From positions 620,001-684,000 of the forward strand of contig OY762456.1 in the NCBI GenBank assembly GCA_963665785.1: DNA of 64,000 nucleotides, read 5' to 3'. The stretch comes from UBA7455 sp026713185. GTDB taxonomy: Bacteria; Pseudomonadota; Gammaproteobacteria; Pseudomonadales; Azotimanducaceae. This document shows, piece by piece, positions 22,838 through 31,907 of the stretch (positions are counted from its first letter, which is position 1; each line of letters starts with the position of its first letter). The translations under genes were made by a program, and so were the position numbers. Below the pieces are notes generated by a model, which saw nothing but the letters and a program-made list of their open reading frames with translations, did no database searches and was not told the origin of the DNA.

Positions 22838-24214
22838 TCAGCTCGATAAAGCACTGATCAACTCTGTATCCTTACTGACACACCATAATCGAATACACAG
22901 CAGACATGCGGCAATCCCCAGACCTGTACTCAGGCCAATCCAGAAGCCAAAAACACCCATGGGCTCGCCCAGCCAGCCAAACCCCAGCAGGGAACCAAGC
23001 GGTAATCCTACCACCCAGTAACTGAATAACGCGATTGACAACGGCCAACGTGTATCTTTATAACCTCGCAAACATCCCATGACCGTCGCCTGGGTCGCAT
23101 CAAACACCAGAAAAAACACAACAAATAACAATAGTGTATATGCCAGGTCATGAACCCCCTGATCTGTGGTAAAGATTGCTACCATGGCATCTCGAAACAA
23201 GAGAATACCAATGGCGGCAACTACGCCAAAACACATTGTGCTTGCGATGGCTATTGCAGCGGTGGTTCTCGCCTGCAAAATCTCAGCGGCGCCGACGCGG
23301 AATCCAATCCGAATCGTTGCCGCCATACCAAGCGCAAGTGGTAAGTGGAACGTAATGCTACTGATTGACATTGAAATGTGATGCGCTGCAACCACTTCGG
23401 CGCCAAACTGGCCAAGCAGCAGCAACGTCAGAGAAAATAGACCAACCTCTGCAAACAAAGTCATCCCTATGGGTAAACCAACAATGGCAAGTGGTTTTAT
23501 ACGATGCCAGTCAGGCCAGGAAAATTGCATCATCCAACGGGTGTAATGGAATCGCTTACGAGTGACCACCACCAGAATCAGCAAGAGTTGCGTCCACATA
23601 ACAATGGCATGTGCGACACCGCATCCAACACCCCCGAGTTCCGGCAGACCGAAGTATCCGTAAATCAGGATGTAATTAAGTGGAATCTTGCAGAGCAGTG
23701 CAGCCACCGCGATGTATAGAGCAGGTCGTGTAAAGCCAGTGCCATCAGATAAATACCGGAAACAGTAAAAGCAAATCAGTGCCGGGACTCCACAGGCAAT
23801 CATCTTTAAAAACTGCACTGATATGGCTGCGGCAGCCGGGTCAACTCTCATGAATCCATACAGTGGGGCAATGTTGAACAACAACAGTGAAGCGACCAAA
23901 CCACCCACTATTGCCATCCATAAGCCCTGGCGGATTATCTCGCCGATTTCAGCATATTTTCTGGCGCCGTCAAGTTGCGCGACGGCAGGGGTCACAGCCA
24001 GACCTATTCCCATCATCAGCAATATCACTGGCCACATGACACTGGTACCCAGCGCAACGCCTGCAAGATCAACGGAGTTATAGCGCCCAACCATAATGAC
24101 ATCAGTCAGACTCATACCCAGTTGCGCCATCTGGGCGCCCATTAGTGGAAACGCCAGATTCAGCAAACGGCGGGCTTCAGTTCTTATTTTGTAATTATTT
24201 CCCGGTGAATTCAC
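22838..24214 (-). CDS. MATE-family multidrug/Na+ efflux transporter (NorM-like)
   Basis: About 458 residues with 12 hydrophobic segments in the two pseudo-symmetric halves of NorM. The first half begins RRLLNLAFPLMGAQMAQLGM...DVIMVGRY; the second has PLAIVGLPIGMTLFAEVGLF. The frame is open to 24430, but the added 72 residues are polar and unlike any MATE start. A GTG at 24214 puts 14 residues before the first helix, as in relatives, so I prefer it; no strong ribosome site marks it. It exports cationic drugs or metabolites by Na+ or H+ antiport. Convergent with the BtuF-like gene. Confidence 0.85.
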   Translation of the reverse strand: MNSPGNNYKIRTEARRLLNLAFPLMGAQMAQLGMSLTDVIMVGRYNSVDLAGVALGTSVMWPVILLMMGIGLAVTPAVAQLDGARKYAEIGEIIRQGLWMAIVGGLVASLLLFNIAPLYGFMRVDPAAAAISVQFLKMIACGVPALICFYCFRYLSDGTGFTRPALYIAVAALLCKIPLNYILIYGYFGLPELGGVGCGVAHAIVMWTQLLLILVVVTRKRFHYTRWMMQFSWPDWHRIKPLAIVGLPIGMTLFAEVGLFSLTLLLLGQFGAEVVAAHHISMSISSITFHLPLALGMAATIRIGFRVGAAEILQARTTAAIAIASTMCFGVVAAIGILLFRDAMVAIFTTDQGVHDLAYTLLLFVVFFLVFDATQATVMGCLRGYKDTRWPLSIALFSYWVVGLPLGSLLGFGWLGEPMGVFGFWIGLSTGLGIAACLLCIRLWCVSKDTELISALSS

Positions 24215-24557
24215 TTTGTAACTGTTATGAGAATATGCCTGGCCATCATTTGCCTGGTCGTTGCGTGGATTTCCGATGCATTCCATCCACAGTGGCAAAA
24301 GACCCTGTCGGGAGGTTTGTTCTTCGGTTTGACGATTTGGTAAAACCGCCACATCGTATCGTATTCGATTGACTGCCGCTACTCGACCCAGGTCATTATC
24401 CGGTAGTTGATCACTACAAACATAACGCACCGTTTCATGTCATTGGGCTTGACTGAGTGCACAGATGGCTTTTAGATACTGAATCCTGCAGACAAGATAT
24501 ATAGTTCTTCTACAAGTAACAGTTATAATGCATCTCCGATTTATGAGGACCAACAAT

Positions 24558-25667
24558 ATGAAGATCACCGACGTCACCGTAACCATGTGGGAATGGAAAG
24601 ATGTACCTGCGACTCGCTATACCAGAACCGTCATCACCAGCAGTAGACGTTCTGTGCAAATGGGACTGCTGCGAATCAAAACAGATGAAGGCATTGAGGG
24701 TAACGCGTTTATCGGTTCTGCCTTCGGGTCAGCGGTTGAAGACGGTCCCTACATCATTAAAGTCGTAAAACCCGCATTGGTCGGTCAGGACCCGTTTAAC
24801 CGGGAACAAATCTGGCAGAGAAATATGCAACGGCTGCGCACAAAATTGAATCTTGTTGGCGCTGTCGATGTAGCCCTTTGGGATCTTGCGGGTAAAGCCA
24901 CTGATTTACCAGTCCATAAACTGCTCGGTTCCTTCCGGGAAAAGATACCTGCCTATGCAAGTTCTGCGGTCCTGGAATCGCCGGCTCACTATGCCGAAGA
25001 AGCCGTCAAATACAAAGAGAACGGTTGGGCAGCCTACAAGATTCATCCACCTGGCATCGCCATGGAAGATATTCGTATCTGCGAAGCGGTTCGTCGTGCT
25101 GTAGGAGACGACTATCGAATCATGCTTGACTCCACATGGGCATACGACTACCCGGATGCTCTCCGGGTCGGTGTGGCAATCCAGGATATGGGCTTCTACT
25201 GGTATGAGGACCCTCTTGCCTACGATGACATCTATTCCTACATCAAACTGAAAAAACTGTTGCACATCCCCATCATGGCTACAGAATTGCCCGCTGCGGG
25301 ACCAATCTCTTACGCACCCTGGATTATGGAGCAGGCAACGGACTATCTTCGTGGAGATGTCTGGCTCAAAGGAGGTATCACCTCCTGCATGAAAACAGCT
25401 CATGTCGCCGAGACATTCCAGATGAATTACGAAGTGCATCATGGCAGCAATTCCCTTAATAACATCGCGAACCTGCACATGATCATGGCCATGAAGAACA
25501 CACAGTTCCTGGAAGTATTGTTGCCTGACGAGGCTCAGAAGCACGCCGTGTTGAATGAGATCGAAATGGACGAAGATGGCTATGCACATGCCTATAACGA
25601 ACCCGGTCTTGGTGTGCACGTAGACTTTGAACTGATCAAGAGAAATAAGATTGCCGAACTGAGCTGA
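24558..25667 (+). CDS. Mandelate racemase/muconate lactonizing enzyme-family protein
   Basis: 369 residues with an enolase-superfamily capping domain (MKITDVTVTMWEWKD) and a barrel. Likely catalytic and metal-binding residues are Lys in WAAYKIHPPG, Asp in IMLDSTWAYD, Glu in WYEDPLAYDD, Glu in ATELPAAGP, and His in NYEVHHGSNSL. The set Lys, Asp-Glu-Glu, His points to a sugar-acid dehydratase or racemase with Mg2+. The frame opens at 24528, but the ATG at 24558 has an AGGA at nine bases and the family's usual N-terminus, so it is preferred. Substrate unknown. Confidence 0.85.
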   Translation: MKITDVTVTMWEWKDVPATRYTRTVITSSRRSVQMGLLRIKTDEGIEGNAFIGSAFGSAVEDGPYIIKVVKPALVGQDPFNREQIWQRNMQRLRTKLNLVGAVDVALWDLAGKATDLPVHKLLGSFREKIPAYASSAVLESPAHYAEEAVKYKENGWAAYKIHPPGIAMEDIRICEAVRRAVGDDYRIMLDSTWAYDYPDALRVGVAIQDMGFYWYEDPLAYDDIYSYIKLKKLLHIPIMATELPAAGPISYAPWIMEQATDYLRGDVWLKGGITSCMKTAHVAETFQMNYEVHHGSNSLNNIANLHMIMAMKNTQFLEVLLPDEAQKHAVLNEIEMDEDGYAHAYNEPGLGVHVDFELIKRNKIAELS

Positions 25668-25838
25668 TGTTTTCTGAGTCCATTGCTTCTTGTCTGGATT
25701 TACCTGCCTGGTGGAGGTGGTAAATTTATGAATTATGTACTGAAGAATTTGAATATTGTCAGCTCCCGGGAATTGCCGGCACTTGCAAATTCGAGCCTTG
25801 TGTGACACGGTTAGGTATCTTTAACAGGAGGATGTGCT

Positions 25839-27116
25839 ATGAATCGGCCCGAGGCCATCGATAACAATGTTGCGGCATTTACAGAAACCGGTTCATCGGT
25901 TTATGTACCTCCCTTTGAACTTACCAAAGGGCAGCCATCACCGTTTGCGGCGAACGGTGGTTTATCCTACATGTCATTCGATCAGGACGGTGATGCGGGT
26001 ACTGCTGCGGCTATGGAGGCAGCATTCAACCAGATTTCCAACAAGGAAGGTCAGGCAATTATCGACATGATCGAGAACGCTCCTCCTGGTCCCATTGAAA
26101 CCAGATGGGGCATCGGATTTCGTGAATACTCAGAATGCCTCGAATATATTCGGGCAAACAACATCAAAGCCCCGGAAGGCGGTCTGGCGCTTCCGTTACG
26201 CTACACCGTCCACGATCAGCCGTCCTACTCAATAGTCTCGTCCAATGCATTCTGGCAAGATCCGGCACGCAAAGCAGAAGCAGTAGCAGTACGCAAGTAC
26301 GAGCGAGACCACGGGCGGAAATGTCTATATTTTCCCCAGGTGATGCGCGACGCACGACGAATTGGGGAATATTATCCAGGTCTCTCGCCCAACAGTTCCG
26401 AGTGCATGGACAAACTTGGCGTCTCACTGGCACACTGCGAGTCCAGGTGTAAAAACTTCTACAATGCTGCAGAAGTGGAACGGGTTTTCTACCCGGAGAT
26501 AGAGAAACTACTCCTTGATTTTTTCCCGGACGCGACAGATGCACTTGTGTACAACCACGATGTGTTTGACAAGGACTATGAAGGCGACCGCACTGAAGAC
26601 CAGGAAAACAAGATCCCCGGAGTGAACGCCAACTACGCCAACCTTGTACACAACGATCTGAATGACAATAGCGGCCGTGTGCGCTGCCGCGAGTTGCTCA
26701 CCAGGAACCTGCGGAACTTTGGACGCGAGCAGCACTATACAGAGGAACAGGCCGACGCGAAGATGTCACGACGTTTCATGTCGATCAACCTTGCCAAGCC
26801 GATGGAGACCGTGCGCCAGAATCCCTTCGTGCTTTGTGCATGGCCTTCTTTTGCCGATCAGCCGTATATCACCAATTACCGTATCTACGACGACCGCGTT
26901 GGTGAGACTACCCGCTTTACCTATCGTCCTGACCACGAGTGGTACTGGGTCCCGGATCAGAAGCCCACCGAGGTCTCGATGCTCAAGTGCTACGACTCAG
27001 TGACTGACGGCTCTGTCTCACGCTGGTCTTTCCATTCTGCCTGTATCGACCCGAACGCGCCCGACGATGCTCCCTGCCGCAAGAATGTCGTAGTCCGGTC
27101 TTTTGTCTTTTTTTAA
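25839..27116 (+). CDS. CmcJ/NvfI-like putative Fe(II)-dependent oxygenase
   Basis: 425 residues, recognised mainly by the C-terminal two thirds. NLVHNDLNDNSG carries a His-x-Asp that fits a facial-triad iron site. MSINLAKPMETVRQNPFVLC, then PTEVSMLKCYDS and FHSACIDPNAPDDAPCRKN, are the conserved blocks of the CmcJ/NvfI and GA4-desaturase-like family; His in SFHSA is the likely third ligand. Fungal and actinobacterial members hydroxylate or desaturate secondary metabolites. Here it is a lone gene after the enolase-superfamily gene, in the same direction with a 171-base gap and a good AGGAGG site. The substrate is unknown. Confidence 0.7.
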   Translation: MNRPEAIDNNVAAFTETGSSVYVPPFELTKGQPSPFAANGGLSYMSFDQDGDAGTAAAMEAAFNQISNKEGQAIIDMIENAPPGPIETRWGIGFREYSECLEYIRANNIKAPEGGLALPLRYTVHDQPSYSIVSSNAFWQDPARKAEAVAVRKYERDHGRKCLYFPQVMRDARRIGEYYPGLSPNSSECMDKLGVSLAHCESRCKNFYNAAEVERVFYPEIEKLLLDFFPDATDALVYNHDVFDKDYEGDRTEDQENKIPGVNANYANLVHNDLNDNSGRVRCRELLTRNLRNFGREQHYTEEQADAKMSRRFMSINLAKPMETVRQNPFVLCAWPSFADQPYITNYRIYDDRVGETTRFTYRPDHEWYWVPDQKPTEVSMLKCYDSVTDGSVSRWSFHSACIDPNAPDDAPCRKNVVVRSFVFF

Positions 27117-27152
27117 ATTGAAATAAGGCACATCAGGAAAATGCGTCAGGAA

Positions 27153-27905
27153 TCAGCTGTCCAGCATCACCTCGCGAATCGCGTTTTGCTGGTCGTCATC
27201 AATGCCAACGCTGCGTAAGTAATGCAATGGTCCGCCGTATTTTCGTTCGATACCATCGAGAAATACACGCATCGCGTCTTCCGGAACCCCTGCGGAATGG
27301 ATGACAGATGCTCTCGACCTTCCTGGTGGGAATCCCGGGCCCTGTTCCAGAAAATCCGCATATCTGTCCCGGTCTATGTTTGTGAGTAAATAGTCGGCTT
27401 CGATCACGTCGCGGTCAACACCCAGAACAGACAGTAGAAATGCGGTCGTAACCCCCGTGCGATCCTTGCCGGATGTGCAATGTACCAGCAGTGGATGTCG
27501 GTCTGCATCAGCCAGCAAGGCAAATATACGACGCCACGATGTGGGGTCAAAATCAAGATATGCCAGATACCGTTCACCTGAAATACCCTTGCCGACGGTC
27601 TTGTCGAGTTGTTCCGATCCTCCATCCGGGATCACTGGAAGCCATTCGTAACGAGTACCGATATTTTCCAATGGTCCGCGACCCTGATTCTGGACCTCGT
27701 CGGATCTGCGAAGGTCAATCTGTGTCCTGATATTAAGTTCAGCCGCATTTTCCAGGTCAGCTGGAGTCATCCGGTCCTGACGAGCCGCTCGAAAATAGCG
27801 CCCCCAGCGTACAGGACGGCCATCAATGCCCTTATAGCCGCCAATATCACGAAAATTGAAACAACCCTCAAAGGGATGGTGACGCTCGCTAAAATCTATC
27901 TTCAA
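27153..27905 (-). CDS. Protein-tyrosine phosphatase family protein (Y_phosphatase3)
   Basis: The active-site loop HCTSGKDRTG gives nucleophile Cys and Arg in the HCx5R pattern. The N-terminal NFRDIGGYKG and YFRAARQDRMT are the signature blocks of the bacterial Y_phosphatase3 group, which includes lipid and tyrosine phosphatases. The frame is open to a GTG at 28007, but the added residues are hydrophobic and not typical. A TTG at 27905 has an AGGGAG ribosome site at nine bases, and I prefer it (250 residues). It is divergent from the epoxide hydrolase gene. Confidence 0.82.
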   Translation of the reverse strand: MKIDFSERHHPFEGCFNFRDIGGYKGIDGRPVRWGRYFRAARQDRMTPADLENAAELNIRTQIDLRRSDEVQNQGRGPLENIGTRYEWLPVIPDGGSEQLDKTVGKGISGERYLAYLDFDPTSWRRIFALLADADRHPLLVHCTSGKDRTGVTTAFLLSVLGVDRDVIEADYLLTNIDRDRYADFLEQGPGFPPGRSRASVIHSAGVPEDAMRVFLDGIERKYGGPLHYLRSVGIDDDQQNAIREVMLDS

Positions 27906-28075
27906 ATCTGAATGCTCCCTGTTGTTCAGTCCATAGATTATGCCATGCAGAAGATGTTGTGACGTAATAAGCACCAAAAGGCACGATAGTTTGATATTCT
28001 CACCCACACAGGTACATCGTCAAAACAGATGGTGAAATAGCAGTTTCCTTCTACATAAGTAACTTGAGTGGACCC

Positions 28076-29050
28076 ATGACCGATATCACTTTCAAAAAAA
28101 TCCAATCCAACGGCATCAATATGCGCCTGGCCATGTCCGGCGATTCTGGTCCCATGCTGCTGTTAGCGCACGGCTGGCCAGAGTCCTGGTATTCATGGCG
28201 GCATCAATTAACCGGTCTTGCTGCGGCAGGTTATCGCGTTGTTGCTCCCGACATGCGTGGCTACGGTGAAACTGATGCACCGCCTGAAGTCGATGACTAC
28301 GACATGGATCATCTAACCGGTGACATGGTTGGCATTCTGGATGCGTTGAACGAACCCTCAGCAACCATTATAGGTCATGACTGGGGGTCTCCCGTAGCAC
28401 AATTCAGCGCGCTGTATTATCCACAGCGATTTACTTCCATGGTGATCATGAGTGTACCCTACACCGGTCATGCATCAAGCAACCCACTCGAAACCATGCG
28501 AGCCACCTTTGCCGACAATTTCTTCTACATCCTGTATCACATCGAACCGGGTGGCGTCGCCGAACGGGATTACGACAGGGATCCGCGAGGGATATTGAGC
28601 CGGCTTTATCTGTCGCCAGATTCGCCGCGTGAAGCTCCGCAGATTACCAATCCAAAACGCTCAGCTGGTGGGGGCTGGATCCCCAGATTGGGTGCGCCCA
28701 AGGGATTGCCTGATTGGCTGACCGGGGAAGATCTTGACTACTATGTCGATCAATTCACTGCATCAGGGTTCCGTGGCGGGGTGAATTATTACCGCAACAT
28801 AGGACGCAACTGGGAACTCATGGCCGATCGTACAGACTTTGTAATCAAGGCGCCTTCAATGTTCCTCGCTGGTGAAAAAGACATGGTGATTGCCCGTGCA
28901 TCGAAGGATGCACTGCAAACCAGGATGAAACCGTATTTCACAGACCTGCGCAACGTGGTGTTGTTTCCCAATATCGGACACTGGGTTCAGCAGGAAGCAC
29001 CCGGGGAAACCAACAATGTGCTTCTGGATTTCTTGAAGACTCTGGACTAA
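28076..29050 (+). CDS. Alpha/beta hydrolase, epoxide hydrolase-like
   Basis: 324 residues. The oxyanion motif HGWPESWYSWRHQ, strand VVAPDMRGYGETDAP and nucleophile elbow GHDWGSPVAQ (Asp, not Ser) are those of soluble epoxide hydrolases and haloalkane dehalogenase relatives. The C-terminal NIGHWVQQEAPGE supplies the catalytic His. Tyrosines in the cap (YYVDQFTASGFRGGVNYYRN) fit those that polarise an epoxide. An upstream in-frame TTG at 28064 exists, but the ATG at 28076 gives the usual start. Likely adds water to an epoxide in the cytoplasm. Confidence 0.88.
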   Translation: MTDITFKKIQSNGINMRLAMSGDSGPMLLLAHGWPESWYSWRHQLTGLAAAGYRVVAPDMRGYGETDAPPEVDDYDMDHLTGDMVGILDALNEPSATIIGHDWGSPVAQFSALYYPQRFTSMVIMSVPYTGHASSNPLETMRATFADNFFYILYHIEPGGVAERDYDRDPRGILSRLYLSPDSPREAPQITNPKRSAGGGWIPRLGAPKGLPDWLTGEDLDYYVDQFTASGFRGGVNYYRNIGRNWELMADRTDFVIKAPSMFLAGEKDMVIARASKDALQTRMKPYFTDLRNVVLFPNIGHWVQQEAPGETNNVLLDFLKTLD

Positions 29051-29121
29051 CCACAGGATTGACCCGGGTTTCAGTTCCATATCGGGTTGGTTCAAATAAC
29101 ATCTTGACGTAAAATATCGAC

Positions 29122-29355
29122 ATGGCACTAGTATCTCTACCACCCTCTCTCGATAAGTCCCGACACTCAACTGCCGAAGAAGTTGCCTATGCCAGGTCAC
29201 TTTCACCACAACAAAGACTGACGATTCTGGCGAGTGTCTGTAAAACCGACCTGCATGTTCTGAAACTTAACAGGCACAGGGAGCGTCTAATGCTGAAGAG
29301 AGATCCTGTACCACAATCAACGGTCGCTGCGTTCAGACGACTGTATACAAATTGA
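29122..29355 (+). CDS. Small hypothetical protein coupled to a nucleotidyltransferase
   Basis: A 77-residue polar protein rich in Arg and Leu (SLSPQQRLTILASVCKTDLH, RDPVPQSTVAAFRRLYTN). I do not recognise a domain. Its stop TGA overlaps the TTG start of the next gene (TTGA), so the two are coupled. The order small protein then nucleotidyltransferase resembles antitoxin-toxin or chaperone-like pairs, but no HTH is evident. It could also be an accessory subunit. Confidence 0.55.
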   Translation: MALVSLPPSLDKSRHSTAEEVAYARSLSPQQRLTILASVCKTDLHVLKLNRHRERLMLKRDPVPQSTVAAFRRLYTN

Positions 29356-29915
29356 CAGAACCGGAACTGGACGCGTTTACCCTTGCCATGCATTTGGCTG
29401 CGGTGCTGGACCGGGCAGAAGTCCCTTATGCAATCGGGGGTGCTCTGGCATTCGGCCTCTGGGGCGACCCGCGAGGAACCCATGATGTCGATATCAATCT
29501 GTTTGTTGAGCACGATGCACTCGATGGTGCTTTAGATATCCTGGGGTCAGCTGGTGTAGAACTTGATCGTCAAGCTGCTCATGAAGCAGACCAACGGGGA
29601 GATGTGATTATTGGCTGGCATTCCGGTTTGCGTGTTGACCTTTTTACACCAAGTATTCCATTCTCGTGGGAAGCGATGCAAAAAACCGTTCGGGTTCAGA
29701 GCGCACTGGGTGATGCTGCGTTTTTATCGGCAGAATCAATCGCGGTTTTTAAACTCATGTTTTTCAGACCCAAGGACTTGCTGGACCTCGAGAAGTTGAT
29801 CGAAGTGCAAGGTGAGAACCTTGATCTCGCCTATATACGGGATTGGATTGTAGAGATGATGGGTGAGGATGATGAGCGTACAGCGGCGTTGGATAATTTG
29901 ATTCGGCATCAATAA
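29352..29915 (+). CDS. Nucleotidyltransferase (AbiEii/MNT-like fold)
   Basis: 187 residues. The Pol-beta nucleotidyltransferase signature is at the N-terminus: YAIGGALAFGLWGDPRGTHD followed directly by the metal-binding VDINL (Asp-x-Asp). A later LRVDLFTP strand gives the third acidic residue. The second half is helical (FLSAESIAVFKLMFFRPKDL), as in COG2253/DUF6036-type proteins related to AbiEii and MenT toxins. It would transfer NMP to a tRNA or protein. The TTG start overlaps the upstream stop. Whether it is a toxin is inference. Confidence 0.75.
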   Translation: MTEPELDAFTLAMHLAAVLDRAEVPYAIGGALAFGLWGDPRGTHDVDINLFVEHDALDGALDILGSAGVELDRQAAHEADQRGDVIIGWHSGLRVDLFTPSIPFSWEAMQKTVRVQSALGDAAFLSAESIAVFKLMFFRPKDLLDLEKLIEVQGENLDLAYIRDWIVEMMGEDDERTAALDNLIRHQ

Positions 29916-29934
29916 CTGACAAACGCTGACCTGC

Positions 29935-31821
29935 TTATGGCGTATACCAGATCGGCGATGTGTAGGCTCGCTCCTGAGTGACCATGGGGATTTCATCCGG
30001 CAAATCTCTCAAGTCATAAAACTTTGCATCGTAGGCCGTCCAGCGCGGGGTAGGGATTTCGAGTACGCGTACATAGTAAAAAGCGAGTTCGTTCCTGTTG
30101 AAATCGGGGTCTGTCCATACCACGGCCAATTCCGGTTCACCGATGCTGTTCGTATAGGATGCGTCCTTCACGTCTACCGTATTGCCTACCGGCTTGACAT
30201 TACCCTTTGAATCCTCCCGCCGGCCATCCGATAAGACAACATTATGAACTTTCTCGTGCAATTCACCATTGGTATCACGCCACCCCTTGATCACCTGCAC
30301 CCGGTCGAGGTTAGCACCATCCGGGTCTTTCACCGCTTGAATCAGGAACCTCGGTGATTTCTCCCGGGGCGCCTCAGTAAGGTCGCTGCCCATCGGTTCA
30401 CCTCTGGCATACCCGATACGAGCCAGTTCTGGCCGCATAGCATCCTCTGGCGCAAAATCCCAGCCGCCGAAAAATCTGACGGTGATGCGCGGACCGGTCG
30501 ACGCATAGACTTCCCGGCGACGCATCGCAGCGAACAGTGCTTCCCGTGTGTTCTCAGTTGCCCAGACCGCAGCGTAACCGGAAGCGCTGCGATCCCAACT
30601 ATTCTCCACGCGATATCGGCTGGGCTCACTCAATCCCCTGACACCCAGAAAATTATCTTCGTTGGCTGTCGCTATCCCGCTGTGAGAATCCGTGCTGCCA
30701 ATCATGCCGAACTTGAAGGGATTAACACCCAGTTCCACTTCCTGGCCCAGGCCCAGCTTCAGGGCAGGACGGGCATAGGATTGTGCTGTCATGGCATCCG
30801 GGTTACCCAACGTCTCATAATCGGCAAATTCATCGGTCGGTGACAACAGCGGATGAGTTTCGCCATCTCCTTTAGTCTGGGTTACCTCGGCGATTGGCTC
30901 CCATCGCAAACGGGTCTGCGCGTAGGCTTTGGTAAAGGGTTGGCCATCGTAGGTACTGAGCTTGAACATATTGCCCCCGCTCAAATTGGTGTTATGGGGG
31001 ATGGCAAGTACCTTGCCACTTGTACGGTCCTCGTATTCTTGCAGATATACCCACAGATCCTCCGGGTCGCTGCTGTCGAATCGGGAGAATGGCAACACCT
31101 GACGGGCCTCGTCAGCCCCACCTTCAAACAGCACATTACGGTGGATCATTGGCGCCTTTACCCCTTCTGGCGCCTGCGCCCGCGCACTCCACTCATAGCC
31201 GATGAATGCCGTAAACCTGCCTGGTTCGTTATGCCGTTCTGCGTTCGCGATGACCTCTTCCCAGACGGTGCGCCGGAAACGATCATCCAGGGCATAGTCA
31301 GCCTCTTTTGCGGGCGATGCCGATGCAAGGGACCGGAATCCACGATTGTATGCCTCAAGATCCTTGGCCTGGAGAACATCTCGAAGAGGCGGGAAGTCCG
31401 CAATAACCTGAGCCCAGCGCTTACTGGCCTCTGTAACAGGCACCAGGTCATCACCCGCTGCCAGCCGCGGCAATACACCAAGGTTCTCGGCGTGATCCGA
31501 AACCATGAGAAAATCCAATGGTCGCTGCAGACGAACTTCCTCACCGCTGTTCGCTCGAATTGTCTCTCCTTTGGCAAAGCGATAGGCATCATCTGGCATC
31601 AAACGGGCGCCCAGGATGAAAGCATCATGAGATAGCCCGGAATGCAGGTGTGTGTCTCCCCAATAGACACGGGTCGGATAAGTTAAATCGACCCGGGGCG
31701 AATACGTTTCTCCCGTTTTCGCAGGTTCAGTCTCTGCCCACACTAAATCCATCACGGCCAGCGATGCCGCGCATAGGGCCAATGCAGTCAGAATCATATG
31801 TCTGGTCATTTTATCAACCAC
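29935..31821 (-). CDS. Exported DUF3604 (PHP-like) protein
   Basis: 628 residues with a signal peptide (ILTALALCAASLAVMDLVWA, cleaved near residue 29). The diagnostic DUF3604 opening is PTRVYWGDTHLHSGLSHDAF, with a metal-binding His-x-His, followed by FLMVSDHAENLGV, KVLAIPHNTN and MIGSTDSHSG. These are the metal-site strands of a PHP-type phosphoesterase or hydrolase barrel. It ends ERAYTSPIWYTP, typical of the family. It is common in marine and soil Proteobacteria; the role is undefined. It is convergent with the nucleotidyltransferase gene (19-base gap) and divergent from the serine hydrolase. Confidence 0.88.
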   Translation of the reverse strand: MVDKMTRHMILTALALCAASLAVMDLVWAETEPAKTGETYSPRVDLTYPTRVYWGDTHLHSGLSHDAFILGARLMPDDAYRFAKGETIRANSGEEVRLQRPLDFLMVSDHAENLGVLPRLAAGDDLVPVTEASKRWAQVIADFPPLRDVLQAKDLEAYNRGFRSLASASPAKEADYALDDRFRRTVWEEVIANAERHNEPGRFTAFIGYEWSARAQAPEGVKAPMIHRNVLFEGGADEARQVLPFSRFDSSDPEDLWVYLQEYEDRTSGKVLAIPHNTNLSGGNMFKLSTYDGQPFTKAYAQTRLRWEPIAEVTQTKGDGETHPLLSPTDEFADYETLGNPDAMTAQSYARPALKLGLGQEVELGVNPFKFGMIGSTDSHSGIATANEDNFLGVRGLSEPSRYRVENSWDRSASGYAAVWATENTREALFAAMRRREVYASTGPRITVRFFGGWDFAPEDAMRPELARIGYARGEPMGSDLTEAPREKSPRFLIQAVKDPDGANLDRVQVIKGWRDTNGELHEKVHNVVLSDGRREDSKGNVKPVGNTVDVKDASYTNSIGEPELAVVWTDPDFNRNELAFYYVRVLEIPTPRWTAYDAKFYDLRDLPDEIPMVTQERAYTSPIWYTP

Positions 31822-31907
31822 CTCTGTGAGTGTGTGAATGTAGCAACAGATTCTACCATCGTCATCCCCATTGAAAGCCAGTGGGTTGTTCGGTATGGTA
31901 GCCGCCT

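Noticed and set aside
27117..27152. A terminator between the CmcJ-like and phosphatase genes
   Set aside because: No stem of useful length followed by a T-run on either strand.
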